A DNA stretch of 64,000 nucleotides from Coniella vitis. Lineage: Eukaryota > Ascomycota > Sordariomycetes > Diaporthales > Schizoparmaceae. How positions within the stretch are numbered: the stretch's first letter is position 1; every line of letters begins with the position of its first letter. Positions 22,601 through 34,224 of the stretch are shown here, piece after piece. The notes beneath the pieces are model-generated. The model saw nothing but the letters and a program-made list of their open reading frames with translations, was not told the origin of the DNA and ran no database searches. The stretch lies in NCBI GenBank assembly GCA_011317545.1, contig WUJK01000006.1, positions 2,294,001 to 2,358,000 on the forward strand, written 5' to 3'. The position numbers and the translations under genes are program-made.

Positions 22601-23898
22601 TCAGACAATATTGCCAAGCATAACCGCACTGTTCTGTCCGCAATCCGGGCTTCGTCGAGCCAAGCCGTCATTTGAAGCTACCGGGGCAGACGCTGCACGG
22701 CTTCTTCGAGTGCAACGGCGCGCCGCTGGGCCCTGGTTCACAGCGGGAAGAGCGCGGTTGGGACCGCCTAGGGGGAACGGCCCGCAGCGGGAAACTTTTC
22801 CAACCGAGTCTCTCTCGTCGATCTTGTCTGCGCCCGCCAGGCTCAACGCTCAACAGTCAAATACGCTTCAGATCCGCGGAAACGTAGGCCTAATCAATTT
22901 TCAACAAGAGGCCCAATTTCAGATATTCCGTTAACTCGCGGGCGCCCGTGGTTCTTCGTTCAAACCCTCAGAGAAACTTCCTTTTGCCTGCTGTCCACTT
23001 CTAGTCCTGTGCAAAAGCGAGATTCTGTTTCGAAGTCGGCTGTTGTTCTTTCCCAAGCTGAGCAGCGAGAAGACGGGCATCAAATCAACCACCCAGTCAG
23101 ATCCGTGAGGAAGCCATAAAAAAAAACCAGAGACAGCGCAACAGCTGGCGAGGCCGAGGCCGACTTCTGCCAGGCAGTGTCCCAACGTGGCTCACACAGC
23201 CTGATCGGCGGCTTCCCCTCGGAGTGCCCCTTTGCGCCGCACCCTCCAGCCCGCCACAAAGCCTCTTTTGCACCCGTCAGTCACCCGACTCAATCCCTGG
23301 TCAGGGAATTCCTGCCCTGTGTGCCTTTGGCTCGTTCAAATCGAGTGCGGCCGGATCCACTGCGATAGTTGCCTAGGTCAACCGAGACCGATTGCGCATC
23401 CCAGGTGCAGCGCTTCCGGGGGATTTTTTCCAAGAACCAAGGAAACATCTTGACCCGTGCTGTAAGAACGCCCACCTCCACATACTTACGCCTGAAGCAC
23501 ACACGGTCAGGGACGTCTGCGCACATTCACCCTAAACAACCACACATCCAATCCGTACCGCTTCCACATCATTTCCAACGGCAACCGGCGAAGCAAGTAA
23601 GCAAGGGCTGTCAAGCTTACTATAATCCCAGATTCTCTTCTGGTCACAAAACCTCGGGTATTCTCGCCTGCCTGTCCGTCTCTGTTCAACATGAGAATGA
23701 CTGGTAATGCCCTTTGCAGGGTATGGTCTCGTGTACCTGGCCTCAGCAAACACTGGTGTATGCAGATCCAGTAAGTCTCTCTACCTTCGCGTGTTCCTCT
23801 TTCTTTTGCATCTTTTGGTCCTATTGGACCGCAAGCGAGAGTGACAAGCTTCACAACGCCTTTACCCTTCTTTGGTCACTCGTGTTGGGCTTGGCCCT
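19604..23898. other. Long non-coding stretch, 4.3 kb
   Basis: No gene is supported. The interval has a T24 run (20483-20506), three exact copies of TACTATGTA (20002, 20199, 21627), and a short GGCAGGGAAC tandem near 22225. An open frame of 194 codons at 22091-22675 shows no domain and no coding bias that I can judge. Likely the 5' regions of CHO2 and of the gene starting at 23899. Confidence 0.5.
20483..20506 (+). repeat. Poly-T run (24 nt)
   Basis: An uninterrupted run of 24 T in intergenic DNA. Confidence 0.9.
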
Positions 23899-25529
23899 AT
23901 GGTGCTATATCGTACTAGTAGACCCTTCGAATCGGGTCTGCAACAACCACAGGGCATCTGTGATGAATCGTTGGTGTTTTTGAGTATCTTTGGAACTCAA
24001 CAAGACGACTCTAGCCGTGACACTCCTGCCGAGGACTCCGCGATACCTGTTTCTCTAGTCAAGGGTAGGTTTTGCGGCTGACAGAGCTTTCTAGATGGCG
24101 TATCAGCTTGGACGAAGAAATCATTGCTGCTCTGACAGAACCCCGCTATCCGTGTGCGGATGAAAGCCTCGACACCATCATCCTTACTCAGACCATTTAC
24201 CTTTGCCAGCTACTCCTCCATCTGCAAGAATTCGATCCATGTACTGGCGTCGCTGCTGAAGACACAAGTATTGATGACGAGCTTCTTCGAGTATTTCAGG
24301 ATAGCATTGCACGCGAGTACAATGTTGCCTACGACACGCGTGTGCGCGATGGTCCTGCACCGGACGGGGAGGCGCTCGAGCGTCTTGTGAGGGGTCTTAT
24401 GAAGGCCGAGCTCGATGGACCACACCCGGATTCCCCCACTGCTACTGCTGCCCCTGCTTTTGTCACCGCCGCCACGACCAACGCCGCTTCCGATGATCTT
24501 GCGCCGCTCGACTCGCATTCGCCAGACTCACCCGTAGAAGAGACGCGCATCAGGCTGCAGCAAGTACTTGCGGACATCTTGCACGCGCTCAATGCGCCAC
24601 TATGGAAGCGGTCCACTCGCTACGAGCAGCAGTACGGCAGTCGCACCGATGCCACTTGGGCTGCTCGCTACGCGACACGCATCATGCAATGGCGCCATGT
24701 AGTGCGGGACGATGCGGCGTCACTGGTTCGGGGCGTCGTCGAAGTGCAGAAGTTCGACGTAGGTCCGCTAGACGAAGAGGGCATGCAGGTGTATCAAATT
24801 CTGCGCAATGCGGCGCCAGGCAAGATTCACCTTGCCACGCCGGTGCAGCCCGAGATGCCACCGGAACAGAGGCGTCCATCAGAGCTAGGAGTAATCCCAG
24901 GAACTCGTCTGCGGAACTCGCAACACCAGTCCCATCAGCACAAGCGCTCTGTCAGCAGTGGTATGAAGGTACAACAGATGCTAGCAACGCCACTTGCCCG
25001 GACACCTGGGTCGACGCCATCCGAAGGCTCTGATACCCCGCGTACCACGCCACAGAACCCTACACGCCCACATCGAGCGAGCTCGAATGCCGACAGCAGC
25101 ACCAGCACCAGCGCCAAGAGGATATCACAAGATTTGGGGTTCCCTCCAGCGAAGAGGCTCCAACTGATGGTTGCAGCGGGTGCAGAAGGCGGATGTGTAG
25201 AGGCGGACGCAGATATAGAGGCACAATCAGTGCCGAAGCAAGAGATGGAAGCAGGACCCCATGCACAGACAGGAAAACAGATTGTGTCAAGTGGTGCTGG
25301 GGTTGGCAACATACCAATACGCGGAGGACCCATGGCCATCGACGAGAGACAACAGGAAGGTAGCAGTGCCACAGCGACTGGCACTCAGGATATGGCCTTT
25401 GTGTTGCGGCGCATCCTGAGCGGGGTTGCAGAGCTGGGCCGGAGGATTGACAGCATGCAAGAGGGGCTGGATCAGAAGATGGAGCAGCTGGATGAGAGGC
25501 TGCAGCGGATTTCAGAGTCGTTGATATAA
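23899..25529 (+). CDS. Unrecognised protein with C-terminal coiled coil
   Basis: Two exons are inferred, 23899-24064 and 24139-25529, giving 518 aa. The frame starting at 23899 meets a stop at 24080; the donor GTAGGT at 24065 and the acceptor CTGACAG at 24138 restore one long frame (join SLVK/EPRYPC). I do not recognise the family. Residues 1-55 begin MVLYRTSRPFESG and look folded. Residues ~56-260 mix helical segments with a Ser/Ala/Thr linker and a Trp/Arg-rich region (WKRSTRYEQQYGS, ATWAARYATRIMQWRHVVRD). Residues ~270-470 are Ser/Thr/Pro-rich and likely disordered. The last ~45 residues (from about Met475) form a Leu/Met heptad helix, a probable oligomerisation coiled coil. No signal peptide or membrane segment. 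An ATG nine codons upstream (23872) is an alternative start. Confidence 0.65.
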
Positions 25530-27443
25530 GCTCCACGAGGGCGGGGTCTTGGCTTCGAGCTGTCCTGTTCTGAAGATGGCGGTTGTCAGCAAGACAAGAG
25601 TCGCAGGATAGAAGAGGCACGCTGGGGCACGCAAGCCTTGCGAGTCTGCATTCTGTTTGTATGTGCCGTTTGCAGTCTTGCAGTTATTCGCAATGCCAAC
25701 TGAACAATCAAATTTCCTGTATATAAAACTTGGCTTCCTCCTTGGTCCTTTCGCAAGATGCGGTCTGAGTTGGCTTTTCGCATTCGTCAAGCTCCCATTA
25801 TGGGAGAGCGGGCCGTATGTTTTCGCACAAGTTTCATTGCACGTCTGGCTAACGATGTAGGAATGTGGCCGGAGCGGGAGATTTGTTCGTCAAGCTTCGA
25901 CACGCGGCCAAGTGAAGCAGCAAAGAAAGGCCATGGGCAAAGTGAGGCAGTGAGTGAGTGAAGCTTTGGTGGACAGGTTTGGGCCTATCAAGCGGATTTC
26001 TCCCACCCAAGGGAGGCGGGGAAGGAAGGGATGCGTGCTTCGGCAGAGCAAGAAGTAAGGAGCAACATGAGCAAGCAGTTGCCAGTTTACTAGCCAGACC
26101 TGCCAAATGGAAAGGGCGAAAGGACAAGCGATAGTGGATGTGGACGGGAAGTCCAGTCCGCATTTGTACAAGTCGAGCTTCAGGTCGGTGCCTTCCTAGA
26201 CGGGCAGACGGGCCAGGCCTCTGGGAGTCGAGATGGCTGAGACGCATTTCTTGGACTGATGCCGAACTGGTCTTGATCGATGAGACTCGACTCAGAATCC
26301 GTGTCTGCATGTTCCTCCATGCACCAATTCACACCGCCTCTTCTTTTTCTCTCTTTCTCTCGCTCTCTGTTGCGAATCTCCTTATATCCTTCCAGCAGCG
26401 GCAGCACCTTTGATTAAATGGAGAACCAGTGATAGCCAAACCCCACTGCGAGATCTAGACAGTCGCAACTTACAAGCAAATGCAGCGAGAGAAGGAGGAT
26501 CCAAAACACGGTCGACAGAGCTTCGTTTCCGAGCACATGACTCTTGAGGGTTGCCTCCCCGGAAGACGCCGTCGCGCATTACAAGCCAGTCAGTCTCCCG
26601 GAGGCGGCCTGTCCGTACACCGGCGGCGAAGAGCTTAGAGTACGCTCGACATCGGCTATAACAACGGGGGCTATAACTATAGAGCTGGCAAGGATACGCT
26701 TACTTACCTGGACTGTCGCATGCTGCAGAGCACGCCTGTTTGATTAGCCGTCTTTATACTAACCCAGGAAGCTGTCGTCCATACCGTATCGGCACAATCG
26801 CTTGGTCGAACGACGAAAGAGGGACAGCAGCTCCAGAGGCAGAGGCCTCCTTTCGACAATGGAGTGGAGCTGAAAAACAAAACCTTGACCTATTGAGGAT
26901 TCTTTCCATGCGCTGCTGTGACTGACACTCGGTGGTATCGGGCGTGTTTGACTATTCGGGCGATAAGATCTCGTTACGAATGCATGAATTGCAATATCAC
27001 CCAAGCTGGCAATATATGCAATTCTATCAGTCATATTCTGTTAGTGCCTCCGTTCCCAATGCTGCTTCAAGGAAGCATCCGATCCTCGTGGGACGAGAAC
27101 CTGCTCCTCGCGGCCAAAGCCATGGATCCTGGGCTTGCAACCATTATGCTGCCATAACGGATTCATATGGGTGACGATGGATGGGCAGTTGAGTCGCGCT
27201 CATGATGTTGAGACGGCATATATAACCATGAGATCTCCCTCTCAGTGCTTGGATTTGCCTCGCGGCCTAGCCTGTCAAGATTCTTGCTACCTTTCATACC
27301 AACCTGTCACAGATTCAGCTTTGGCAATTGATCTCGAGATTGCAAAATTCCAAGGTCGCCATCTTCCACCAATTCAGGGTGCCTGGTCCCAATCGTACCA
27401 TATAACTCCAATGGGTTTCTTCTCCGAAAGTCAGCCAGACAGC
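25530..27443. other. Non-coding stretch, 1.9 kb
   Basis: No gene is supported. An open frame continues upstream of 27444 to 27135 in phase with the next gene, but its sequence there has no coding character that I can recognise. Confidence 0.45.
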
Positions 27444-28021
27444 ATGGCTTCAGATAATACGCACAAGGCCACCGCTCGGTCATCGCTTGAAAATGACGGG
27501 CCCGCGCGCCCAGGAACTTCCGGGACTGAGATGATGCTCACAAACAACCGCCGGCGTGCTTCCAACCGCCTTCGTGATGCCCAAAAGAAGGAGCGCGAGT
27601 ACAGAAATAAGAAGCGGTCTACCACGGCACGCGCAAACTTCAACGAAGCGGTACGCCAAGATTGTTCGGAATTTACATCATTACATACCCAAGCTCAGGC
27701 CTTGTGCACTTATCAGAATAGCAGCAAAAGATAGCTCAAGTTGACATATCACTGACCGTTTTCTTTTTCACCTTGTAGAAATCTCACTTGCAACAAGGCT
27801 TCAACCACAACTGGATCGCCGCCAAGCTGACGTTTGGTGTGGTCAAAAGCGTCGGCTATATTGTCCGCGACAAGAAGGACCGCCTATCTCGCCGCTCTGA
27901 CGAGAAGCGCAAGGTTCGCGCTGCCGAGAAGCAGCGCAAGGCTGAGGAGAAACTCAAGAGAGACAAAGAACTCCTGGAGCGCTCTGCCGGCGATGGCGAG
28001 ACCATTAGAGACGAAAAGTGA
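27444..28021 (+). CDS. Small, highly basic helical protein, unknown function
   Basis: Two exons, 27444-27650 and 27779-28021 (149 aa), joined in phase 0 at GCG/GTACGC and TTGTAG/AAA; the 128-bp intron has stops in frame. The protein is rich in Arg, Lys and Glu: NNRRRASNRLRDAQKKEREY (about residues 34-53), then a less charged middle (HNWIAAKLTFGVVKSVGYIV), then a long charged helix (KRKVRAAEKQRKAEEKLKRD). The ends are Ser/Thr- and Asp/Glu-containing. I do not recognise it. The pattern of a basic helix, a short hydrophobic helix and a charged helix could bind nucleic acid or a membrane surface; this is inference. Start chosen at the first ATG that begins the hydrophilic part; a longer form from 27135 cannot be excluded. 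Confidence 0.6.
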
Positions 28022-29362
28022 TGCACCTGTTCTCTGGCTAAAGCACTTGTTCTGGGCGAACGACCAAATTTGTCTCGCTTGTAGGAAGATGACACTCATT
28101 CAAAAACTAAGAAAGAAAAGAAAAGGAAAAAAAAAACAAGGAGGGGAACCCGCACAAGGTACCGGTTGTGATTAATGCACGACAAACCCCCAAGGGCGCA
28201 AGATATTGAAGACTGGGTTTGAATTTCTTACATGCCCACGGCCACTCACACTCATTCTTTGCTTGATTTCTTTTATTTCTTTTCTAAGCTCGGTTCCATT
28301 TCCTAGTATTTCACGACCCTGACGAATGCGACGATCACGACCAAAGCACACCCGCCTTGCCATATAAGGCGAGTCAAGGTACTGAATACGGTCGATTGGC
28401 CTTCCTCATCAGGATTTTTTTTTTTTCCTTGCGCGATTCAATCATTGGCCCTTATATAGTCCTGGGTATGGGACTTGAATCCCTTTTTCTTTTGTCACAA
28501 ATTATGCACGCACACACGGAGATACCAAAAGATTATTTCACCTTACCAGAGAAGAAGCCAGAGCCCTGCTACAATATGCAGAGAAGGAAATGTACGGTTG
28601 GAGTGGAGTGAACGTCAGAGGGGGGAGGAAAAAAGGCGATCAATGAATAGATAAAGATAAAAGTAGGAAAAGCGAGGGCGGTTGGATAACGGGTGACAGA
28701 CCACAATGGAAAAGCGATGGAAAGGCGATTCCTGTAATAGCGATAATATACTTGCTTTCCAAGTCGTTGAGGCTGAAAGATTGTGCTTCATCGAAAGGCC
28801 TATAGATGGGAATGACGAGAACACTGCTATCAAGCTATGAGTGACAGTCAGGTATAAAAAAAAGCCATGGCATTGAATACTGGCACAAGTAGTCATCCAC
28901 CGCGTAGGAAACTTGTATCTTCGAACCAAAGTTGCTCGTCTGCTTGGGTTAGAGTTCAATAAGTATGCACCCAAGCTGTCTTACCTATGCACACAAGATG
29001 AATGATACATATTCAATATCTGGAAAAGGAAAAAGGAAAGAAAGAGGCTGTTTGTAGCATTCTGAAATGGCATTTTGAAGACGGGCTGTTTTCCATTTGG
29101 ATGCCATCCTTCTCGCCCGCCCCCTGGTACGAATCTATATGGCCTAGATTTCGTCTGTTAGACGCCGTCATGTCGCGTCTTCCTGCGTGCGTATTATGAA
29201 CTTTGTACAATACATACACTCCTCATTTCCCTCCTTCCTCCTTCCAATCTCTTTTGAGTCCTTTTCCCTTTTTGTTTTGTCCCCCGCTCCCCTCTGAGTC
29301 CCGTCCCTCCCCCCTTCCCCTTCTCCAACACTTCCAACAGACCTCGATTCTCATCCAACAAA
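28022..29362. other. Non-coding stretch with pyrimidine-rich run
   Basis: No gene is supported. The run 29220-29345 is strongly C/T-rich on the + strand, so purine-rich in the sense of the eIF3g transcript, just downstream of that gene. Confidence 0.5.
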
Positions 29363-30507
29363 TCAAGCCTTCTTAGCAAACTCGACCTTGAGAATCAAGT
29401 GCTTGAAACCGAAACCGTCCATCTTGTTGCACGCCTTGACGGCGTCGTCGCGGTCTGCAAAGGAGATAAAGGCGAAGCCCTTGGCACGGCCCGTCTCGCG
29501 GTCCTTGGCGAGGAAGACGCGTGTGACGCGGCCAAAGCGCTCAAACATGTCGCGGAGCTCTTGCTCTTCAGCCATTTCGGAAACCTATAGTTTGAGAAAA
29601 GAAGAAAAAGACGAGATTAGTTTGGTTCAAAGTATTGGAACAATCGTTAAGAGTAGTAGTGAAGGGGGGAAAGTAGGGGGGAAAAAAAAGGGGGGGGGGG
29701 AGCTTGGGGGTTAAAGGTAGGAGGAGGGCAGGGGGACAATAAAGCTTCCATAAGATGAGTACCCTCGACCGTCTCTTCTCCCCTCCCAAAAGTAATAAAG
29801 AAAAGAAATAACAACAGAGGAATTGCAAAACATACGTTTGTAACACGCAGCGTAGCAAAGTCATCGCGATCGCTAAACTTGCCACCCATCTTCTCACCCT
29901 CGGCACCAGCACCACCCTTGCGCAGCGCAGGCGGGACATAGCTGCCCTTCTTGCCCGCCTCGCCATCACCTGCCCTGCTGGCGCCACCAGGGGCGGGCTC
30001 ATCGCCCATACCGGCCGCGACGTCGGCGTCGCCGCCCACGGGGGCCATGGTGTCCTTGTACGGACAGCGGGCAGTGAAATGCTCGCCGTTGCAAATACGA
30101 CACTTGACCTTGGAGCCCTTGAGCTTCTCCTTGAGGCTCTGCGCGTTGGGGTCGTTGGCCTCGTTGGCCGCCTCCTGCTTCCAGTTGGCCGAGGGGCGGA
30201 AGATGATGTTTTCGCCGACAGAGGTCGTGTCGGGGGCGGGGCCGGCGCCGTCGTTGGCCGAGAGGCCGAACTTGGGCCACTTCTTGCGCATGGCGACGAG
30301 GGGGTTGACGACCTCGCGGTGCGTAATCAAGCGGATGCGGCGCGTCGTCTTGACGGTGCGGCCTTGGTCGTCGATGCGGTACGAAATGACCGTCTTGGTG
30401 CCGTCGCGGTTCTGGATCGTCTCGTCGGGCGGCAGGGTGGTGGTGACTTCTTCATTGTCATCGTCGTCGGCCCAGTCGCGGGCGTTGTTGGTGACCGGGG
30501 CAGCCAT
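29363..30507 (-). CDS. TIF35: Translation initiation factor eIF3 subunit g
   Basis: Two exons, 30507-29836 and 29584-29363 (297 aa; 251-bp intron; donor AAC/GTATGT, acceptor CTATAG, phase 0). eIF3g belongs to the eIF3 complex, binds eIF3i and RNA, and helps scanning and reinitiation in the cytoplasm. The N-terminal part (residues 1-110) matches the eIF3g domain (DWADDDDNEE, then RRIRLITHREVVNP and RKKWPKFG). A CCHC zinc knuckle follows (Cys136, Cys139, His143, Cys148), then a Gly/Ala linker with SYVPPALRK. The RRM spans ~217-294, with RNP2 (TLRVTNV) split by the intron and RNP1 KGFAFISF at 259-266. Length is typical. The terminal exon alone would look like a small RRM protein starting at Met228. 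Confidence 0.95.
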
Positions 30508-31680
30508 GGTGGGTAGCTGTGTGAGGTGGTTATCGGTATGCGTGCCGGTTTATCCTCACTGCTAGTGTTGGGTAGGCTGGCTGCGAGGTTCTGTGGATGG
30601 GGGGAGGCCGTGGTTGCTTTGTTGGGGCTGAAGCTGGCCGTGGGTGCAAGGTGTGAAGTTTAGTGGGGGCTCGACAGGAATAAATTCGTCAGGTGTAAAA
30701 CGGAGACAGGACCTTTTGTGGTGGGGCCTGCCCTTTGCTATGTAGTGTCGCTTAGTCATGAGTTGGCACTCACCAACTCCCGCAGCCCTGGTAAAGATAT
30801 GATCAAGTGGCTTGTCTGCCTAGGACAATATATGTACTTTTGCTGCAAACCGGCTATGACCAGAACAAAATGTCGTTTTTCTACGAGTCATCGGATTCGT
30901 CTCGTCTATGGCATTTCGCGCTTAATCTGCTTTGAAAGTATTCATGGTAACGGGTTTCATGACTACTATCCCAAGTAGGCTTTCGCAGCAAGCATGGCTA
31001 TAAACTGTAAGCCTGTATATTGTATATATCAAGCATGGTGTGGCACTCTTTTCGAAAATCAACGGCTTCAAAAGTATTTTACTCAAACCACTTTACTATG
31101 GGAGGAAAAGGCTTTCGGGAAAAGACTTATATATTTCTACCAGCCCTGTATGGGAACGTCTGTAATAAATGCTTCAATTGATGCTGACCATTGAAATAGT
31201 CCATGTCACCCAAATATCCTTTTCTGAAAAACGCCCGTAGAGATTCCTAATCTTACTCTACCACTTCAAGCCAAGGGAAAGAGAAGAAGAAGAATAAGAA
31301 CCATTCGAGACCATGCTTCTTTAATGAGATGCTCCCGTGGGGTCTCCTTTGCACGTGTCCAAAACCCAACCACCCAACCATATATGACAAAAGGAAATGG
31401 TGTACAGCACTACCCGGTAGTAACTGTAGGTATCACTGTTATCACTATATCGTAGAATACCAGTTCTCTGAGGCACAGAAAGCAATACAAGGCACAAAAA
31501 CGAACAAACAGGAAGAAAAAAACAGAAAGAACAAGCCCGTAAACCCGATGCCAGACCTGTATGTGGCCGCCCCCACTCCAGTGAGGAAAATACCCATTTT
31601 CCCGTTTAATTCTTGTCGTAAAAGATGCATACACACGTATAAACATGATCAAGTAGTGCTGCTATGACAGCACGTGCTAA
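30508..31680. other. Non-coding stretch
   Basis: 5' region of eIF3g and 3' region of the PH-domain gene; no further gene is supported. Confidence 0.5.
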
Positions 31681-34224
31681 TTAAAAGGCACCGCCTATGC
31701 CCATGCCGATGCGAGGCGGGACACTCCCTTCTCGTCTTCTGGGCCTGCCCGTTGGGATGGGCGGCAGTGCCTTGTTGGGTGGAGGAGCTGCGAGCGGAGG
31801 CAGGGGGAGGATCTGCGTCCGCGGTTGCGGCATCTGTGGCATGCTCCGTCGGTTCGCCAAGAAGCTGTCCGTCGAGCCAGTAGAACCGTTCCTCGAATGT
31901 CTGCGAGCAGACAGTGACTCTCTGCGCAGACTGCTAGAGGGTGGTGGCGGCGAAACGGTGCGGAACCTCACTGCCTCTTCTTGGCAATCGGATAGAGCGC
32001 CTTGTTGCGCAAAGCCGCCTCGTAAAGAGCCCGGGTGGGAGGACAAGCTGCACATGCTGGCTCGTTTCTGAGCGGCCATGGCTCGCTGGATCGGCGAGCG
32101 TGACCGCGGTGGTGGTGACATTGGAGAAGGGTAATTGTCCAAGGAGGACATGCTTCGGGGGACTTCGGCGACAACGTCCAGTGGCCTGCTCTCTAGAGAG
32201 AGCGAGGATTGGTGCACGGTGCTACAGAGAGGGGTTTCAATCTGCGGTGCGTCAACCCACAGGGAACTATCTGCTGGTCGAAGCGAGTTCGTGCTTGCAC
32301 TCTTGCGAGGAATGTTTCTAGGGACCTGCAGCGATGTCCTCGATAATGCGGCATCTGATGCTTTGGACGACAAGTTGTACTCTGGACGAGCAATTTCTGC
32401 AATCCAGCCGCTGAAGATGGAGGGGCTGTCAGGCGCCTGCGAGAGGCTGTCGTCGGAATTGGGCGCACTCGGCTGGGACGGCGCTGGCGAAGGCGAATCA
32501 GCCACCACCGAGAGAGGCCGGGTGAAGCCCAGAGTCGGGGGCGGAGGCCGTCTCGGCCTTCGAGGGGGCCTGTTTGATGCTGTAGCGGGGAGCTGTGCCT
32601 GAGTGGCATCAGTGCCCGATTGACTGGCTGCGCGACGGCGCGCCACAACGTGGGGAAGGCTGAAGTTTGGCGTGTCTTGAACGGCCGACAATGACGAATG
32701 CTGGCGGTGACCAACGTGCTGCCCATTGTATTCGAGAAAAATGTTGGATGTGCGGTATGATTGGCGGCGGTCCTCGATTTCAGCTGCGTTTGGCCGTAGG
32801 CGGATATCTCTAGCCTCATCCGACAGCGAATGAATGTCTTCGTAGGCATGACTGGCCTGACTACCGCTCCCAAAGCTGTCTCGAATAGGCGAGTTGCAGG
32901 CAGAAGAGTCTGATGTAACAATTGTTCGGGAAGCCGACATGAACGAGAAGCGGTTCGAGCTGTCTCGCAAATTGTCAAGCTGTTGGCCATCGTGGGAAAC
33001 GAAGCTGTTGGTGGCCGAGTTGTCATCGACATTGTCAAGTGTAAAGTCGAGCGGAGCATCCAGATGCAGCTCTGGGCCTTCGAAACTTGTTAGGCTTGCT
33101 CTTTGTACGGCTTGGCTCAGTTCCTGCGCGGCCAGCATCTCGCGCCGGGCTGATGTGGGAGAAAGAGGCGACGTTTCGACCAGAGTCTGCTCGTCCTCCG
33201 ACTTGGGCGTGCCGATTTCTGTCAACGGAGCTTTGCCCCCTAGCACCTCGATTTCTTTGCGTAACAGGCTCATCCAGCTCTCCATGTCTGCGGCACTCTC
33301 AAAGACCATGAGGCAATTGGAAGCTTGGCGCTTCTCCTTCTCGCGTAGTCCAAGCTTGCCCAGCAGTGACCGGTTCTCCGGGCCGCTAGCAGTGACGTCC
33401 TCGAACACAGAGGATACTTGCAAAACCCAATGACGTCCAGGAATCAGATCACTGGCAAATGCCGCGGAATCTTTTGTTAATTGGACAACCTTTTCTGGCA
33501 AGGCATCGTGCGGTCCGTCGCCAGCGTACTGCAGCAGGTATCCCGTGGTAATAAACATGTAGATTTTCTTGGTCCAGTCGAGCTTGAAGGATAAGCTGCT
33601 CCGTTTTTGGATATCCTGGCTGGCGGGGCTGGCTGCTGTCTCCTTCTTGTGCATCTTCAACAGGTAATCGGCCTGCACGCATGCTGGAAGGGTTGTGTTG
33701 CGCATGGCTTGGGGCCACGCTTGGAAAAGCGGCGTCGTCTCCCATGAGGCAGCTGGTGCAAGGGACCCTCTCCGCCTGGCTCCGGGGCCAGATGTGGGCA
33801 ACCTGACAGGAGAGAATGGCGGTGATCTCAGACCAGACAGCTTGGGCTTGAGGGCGGCCTCGTCCTCCTTGACTGTCACGAGCTGCATCTCTGGCGGAGT
33901 ATCCTTTGGCTGCAGGTTATATGGCAGTCCTCCAATGGTTTCGGTTCCTGGCTCTGGCTTTCTTGCTTCGGCTCCTTCGCGAATGGTGTCCGTATCTGTC
34001 ATTCCTCTACTCCGTCCGAATAGTCGTCCGAAGGCAAGCCTCGACTCTCTCCTTCCCGCCTTGACAAATTTGTCGCCTCGCAAGGCTGGTGATTTTTCCT
34101 CCATGTTGCTGGCTTTGAGATCCAAGTCTGGAGGGCGCATTCTACGGCTAAGCTTTGTCGATTGTGGAGTAGGCTCTCTGATGTAGTCTGCTGAGTGGTG
34201 CATGTGCCGGGCTGCCTCGCTCAT
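31681..34224 (-). CDS. PH-domain protein, large and mostly disordered
   Basis: Single exon, 847 aa. Residues ~205-328 form a pleckstrin-homology-like fold: LSFKLDWTKKIYMFITTGYL, then the turn GDGPHDALPEKVVQLTKDSA, then RHWVLQVSS, and the closing helix SAADMESWMSLLRKEIEVLG with the conserved Trp. This suggests binding to phosphoinositide membranes or a partner at the cortex. The N-terminal 200 residues are basic and Pro/Ser-rich, and the C-terminal 500 are Ser/Pro/Arg-rich with poly-Pro motifs (RPPRRPRRPPPPT, LPPLAAPPP) that could bind SH3 domains. The C-terminus is basic. No membrane helix. Similar PH proteins occur across filamentous ascomycetes without an assigned role; the exact family is not recognised. 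The start at 34224 is the first ATG of the open frame. Confidence 0.85.
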   Translation of the reverse strand: MSEAARHMHHSADYIREPTPQSTKLSRRMRPPDLDLKASNMEEKSPALRGDKFVKAGRRESRLAFGRLFGRSRGMTDTDTIREGAEARKPEPGTETIGGLPYNLQPKDTPPEMQLVTVKEDEAALKPKLSGLRSPPFSPVRLPTSGPGARRRGSLAPAASWETTPLFQAWPQAMRNTTLPACVQADYLLKMHKKETAASPASQDIQKRSSLSFKLDWTKKIYMFITTGYLLQYAGDGPHDALPEKVVQLTKDSAAFASDLIPGRHWVLQVSSVFEDVTASGPENRSLLGKLGLREKEKRQASNCLMVFESAADMESWMSLLRKEIEVLGGKAPLTEIGTPKSEDEQTLVETSPLSPTSARREMLAAQELSQAVQRASLTSFEGPELHLDAPLDFTLDNVDDNSATNSFVSHDGQQLDNLRDSSNRFSFMSASRTIVTSDSSACNSPIRDSFGSGSQASHAYEDIHSLSDEARDIRLRPNAAEIEDRRQSYRTSNIFLEYNGQHVGHRQHSSLSAVQDTPNFSLPHVVARRRAASQSGTDATQAQLPATASNRPPRRPRRPPPPTLGFTRPLSVVADSPSPAPSQPSAPNSDDSLSQAPDSPSIFSGWIAEIARPEYNLSSKASDAALSRTSLQVPRNIPRKSASTNSLRPADSSLWVDAPQIETPLCSTVHQSSLSLESRPLDVVAEVPRSMSSLDNYPSPMSPPPRSRSPIQRAMAAQKRASMCSLSSHPGSLRGGFAQQGALSDCQEEAVRFRTVSPPPPSSSLRRESLSARRHSRNGSTGSTDSFLANRRSMPQMPQPRTQILPLPPLAAPPPNKALPPIPTGRPRRREGSVPPRIGMGIGGAF

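Noticed and set aside
22091..22675. 194-codon + strand open frame in the CHO2 upstream interval
   Set aside because: No domain, no signal peptide, no recognisable repeat or splice context; likely chance.
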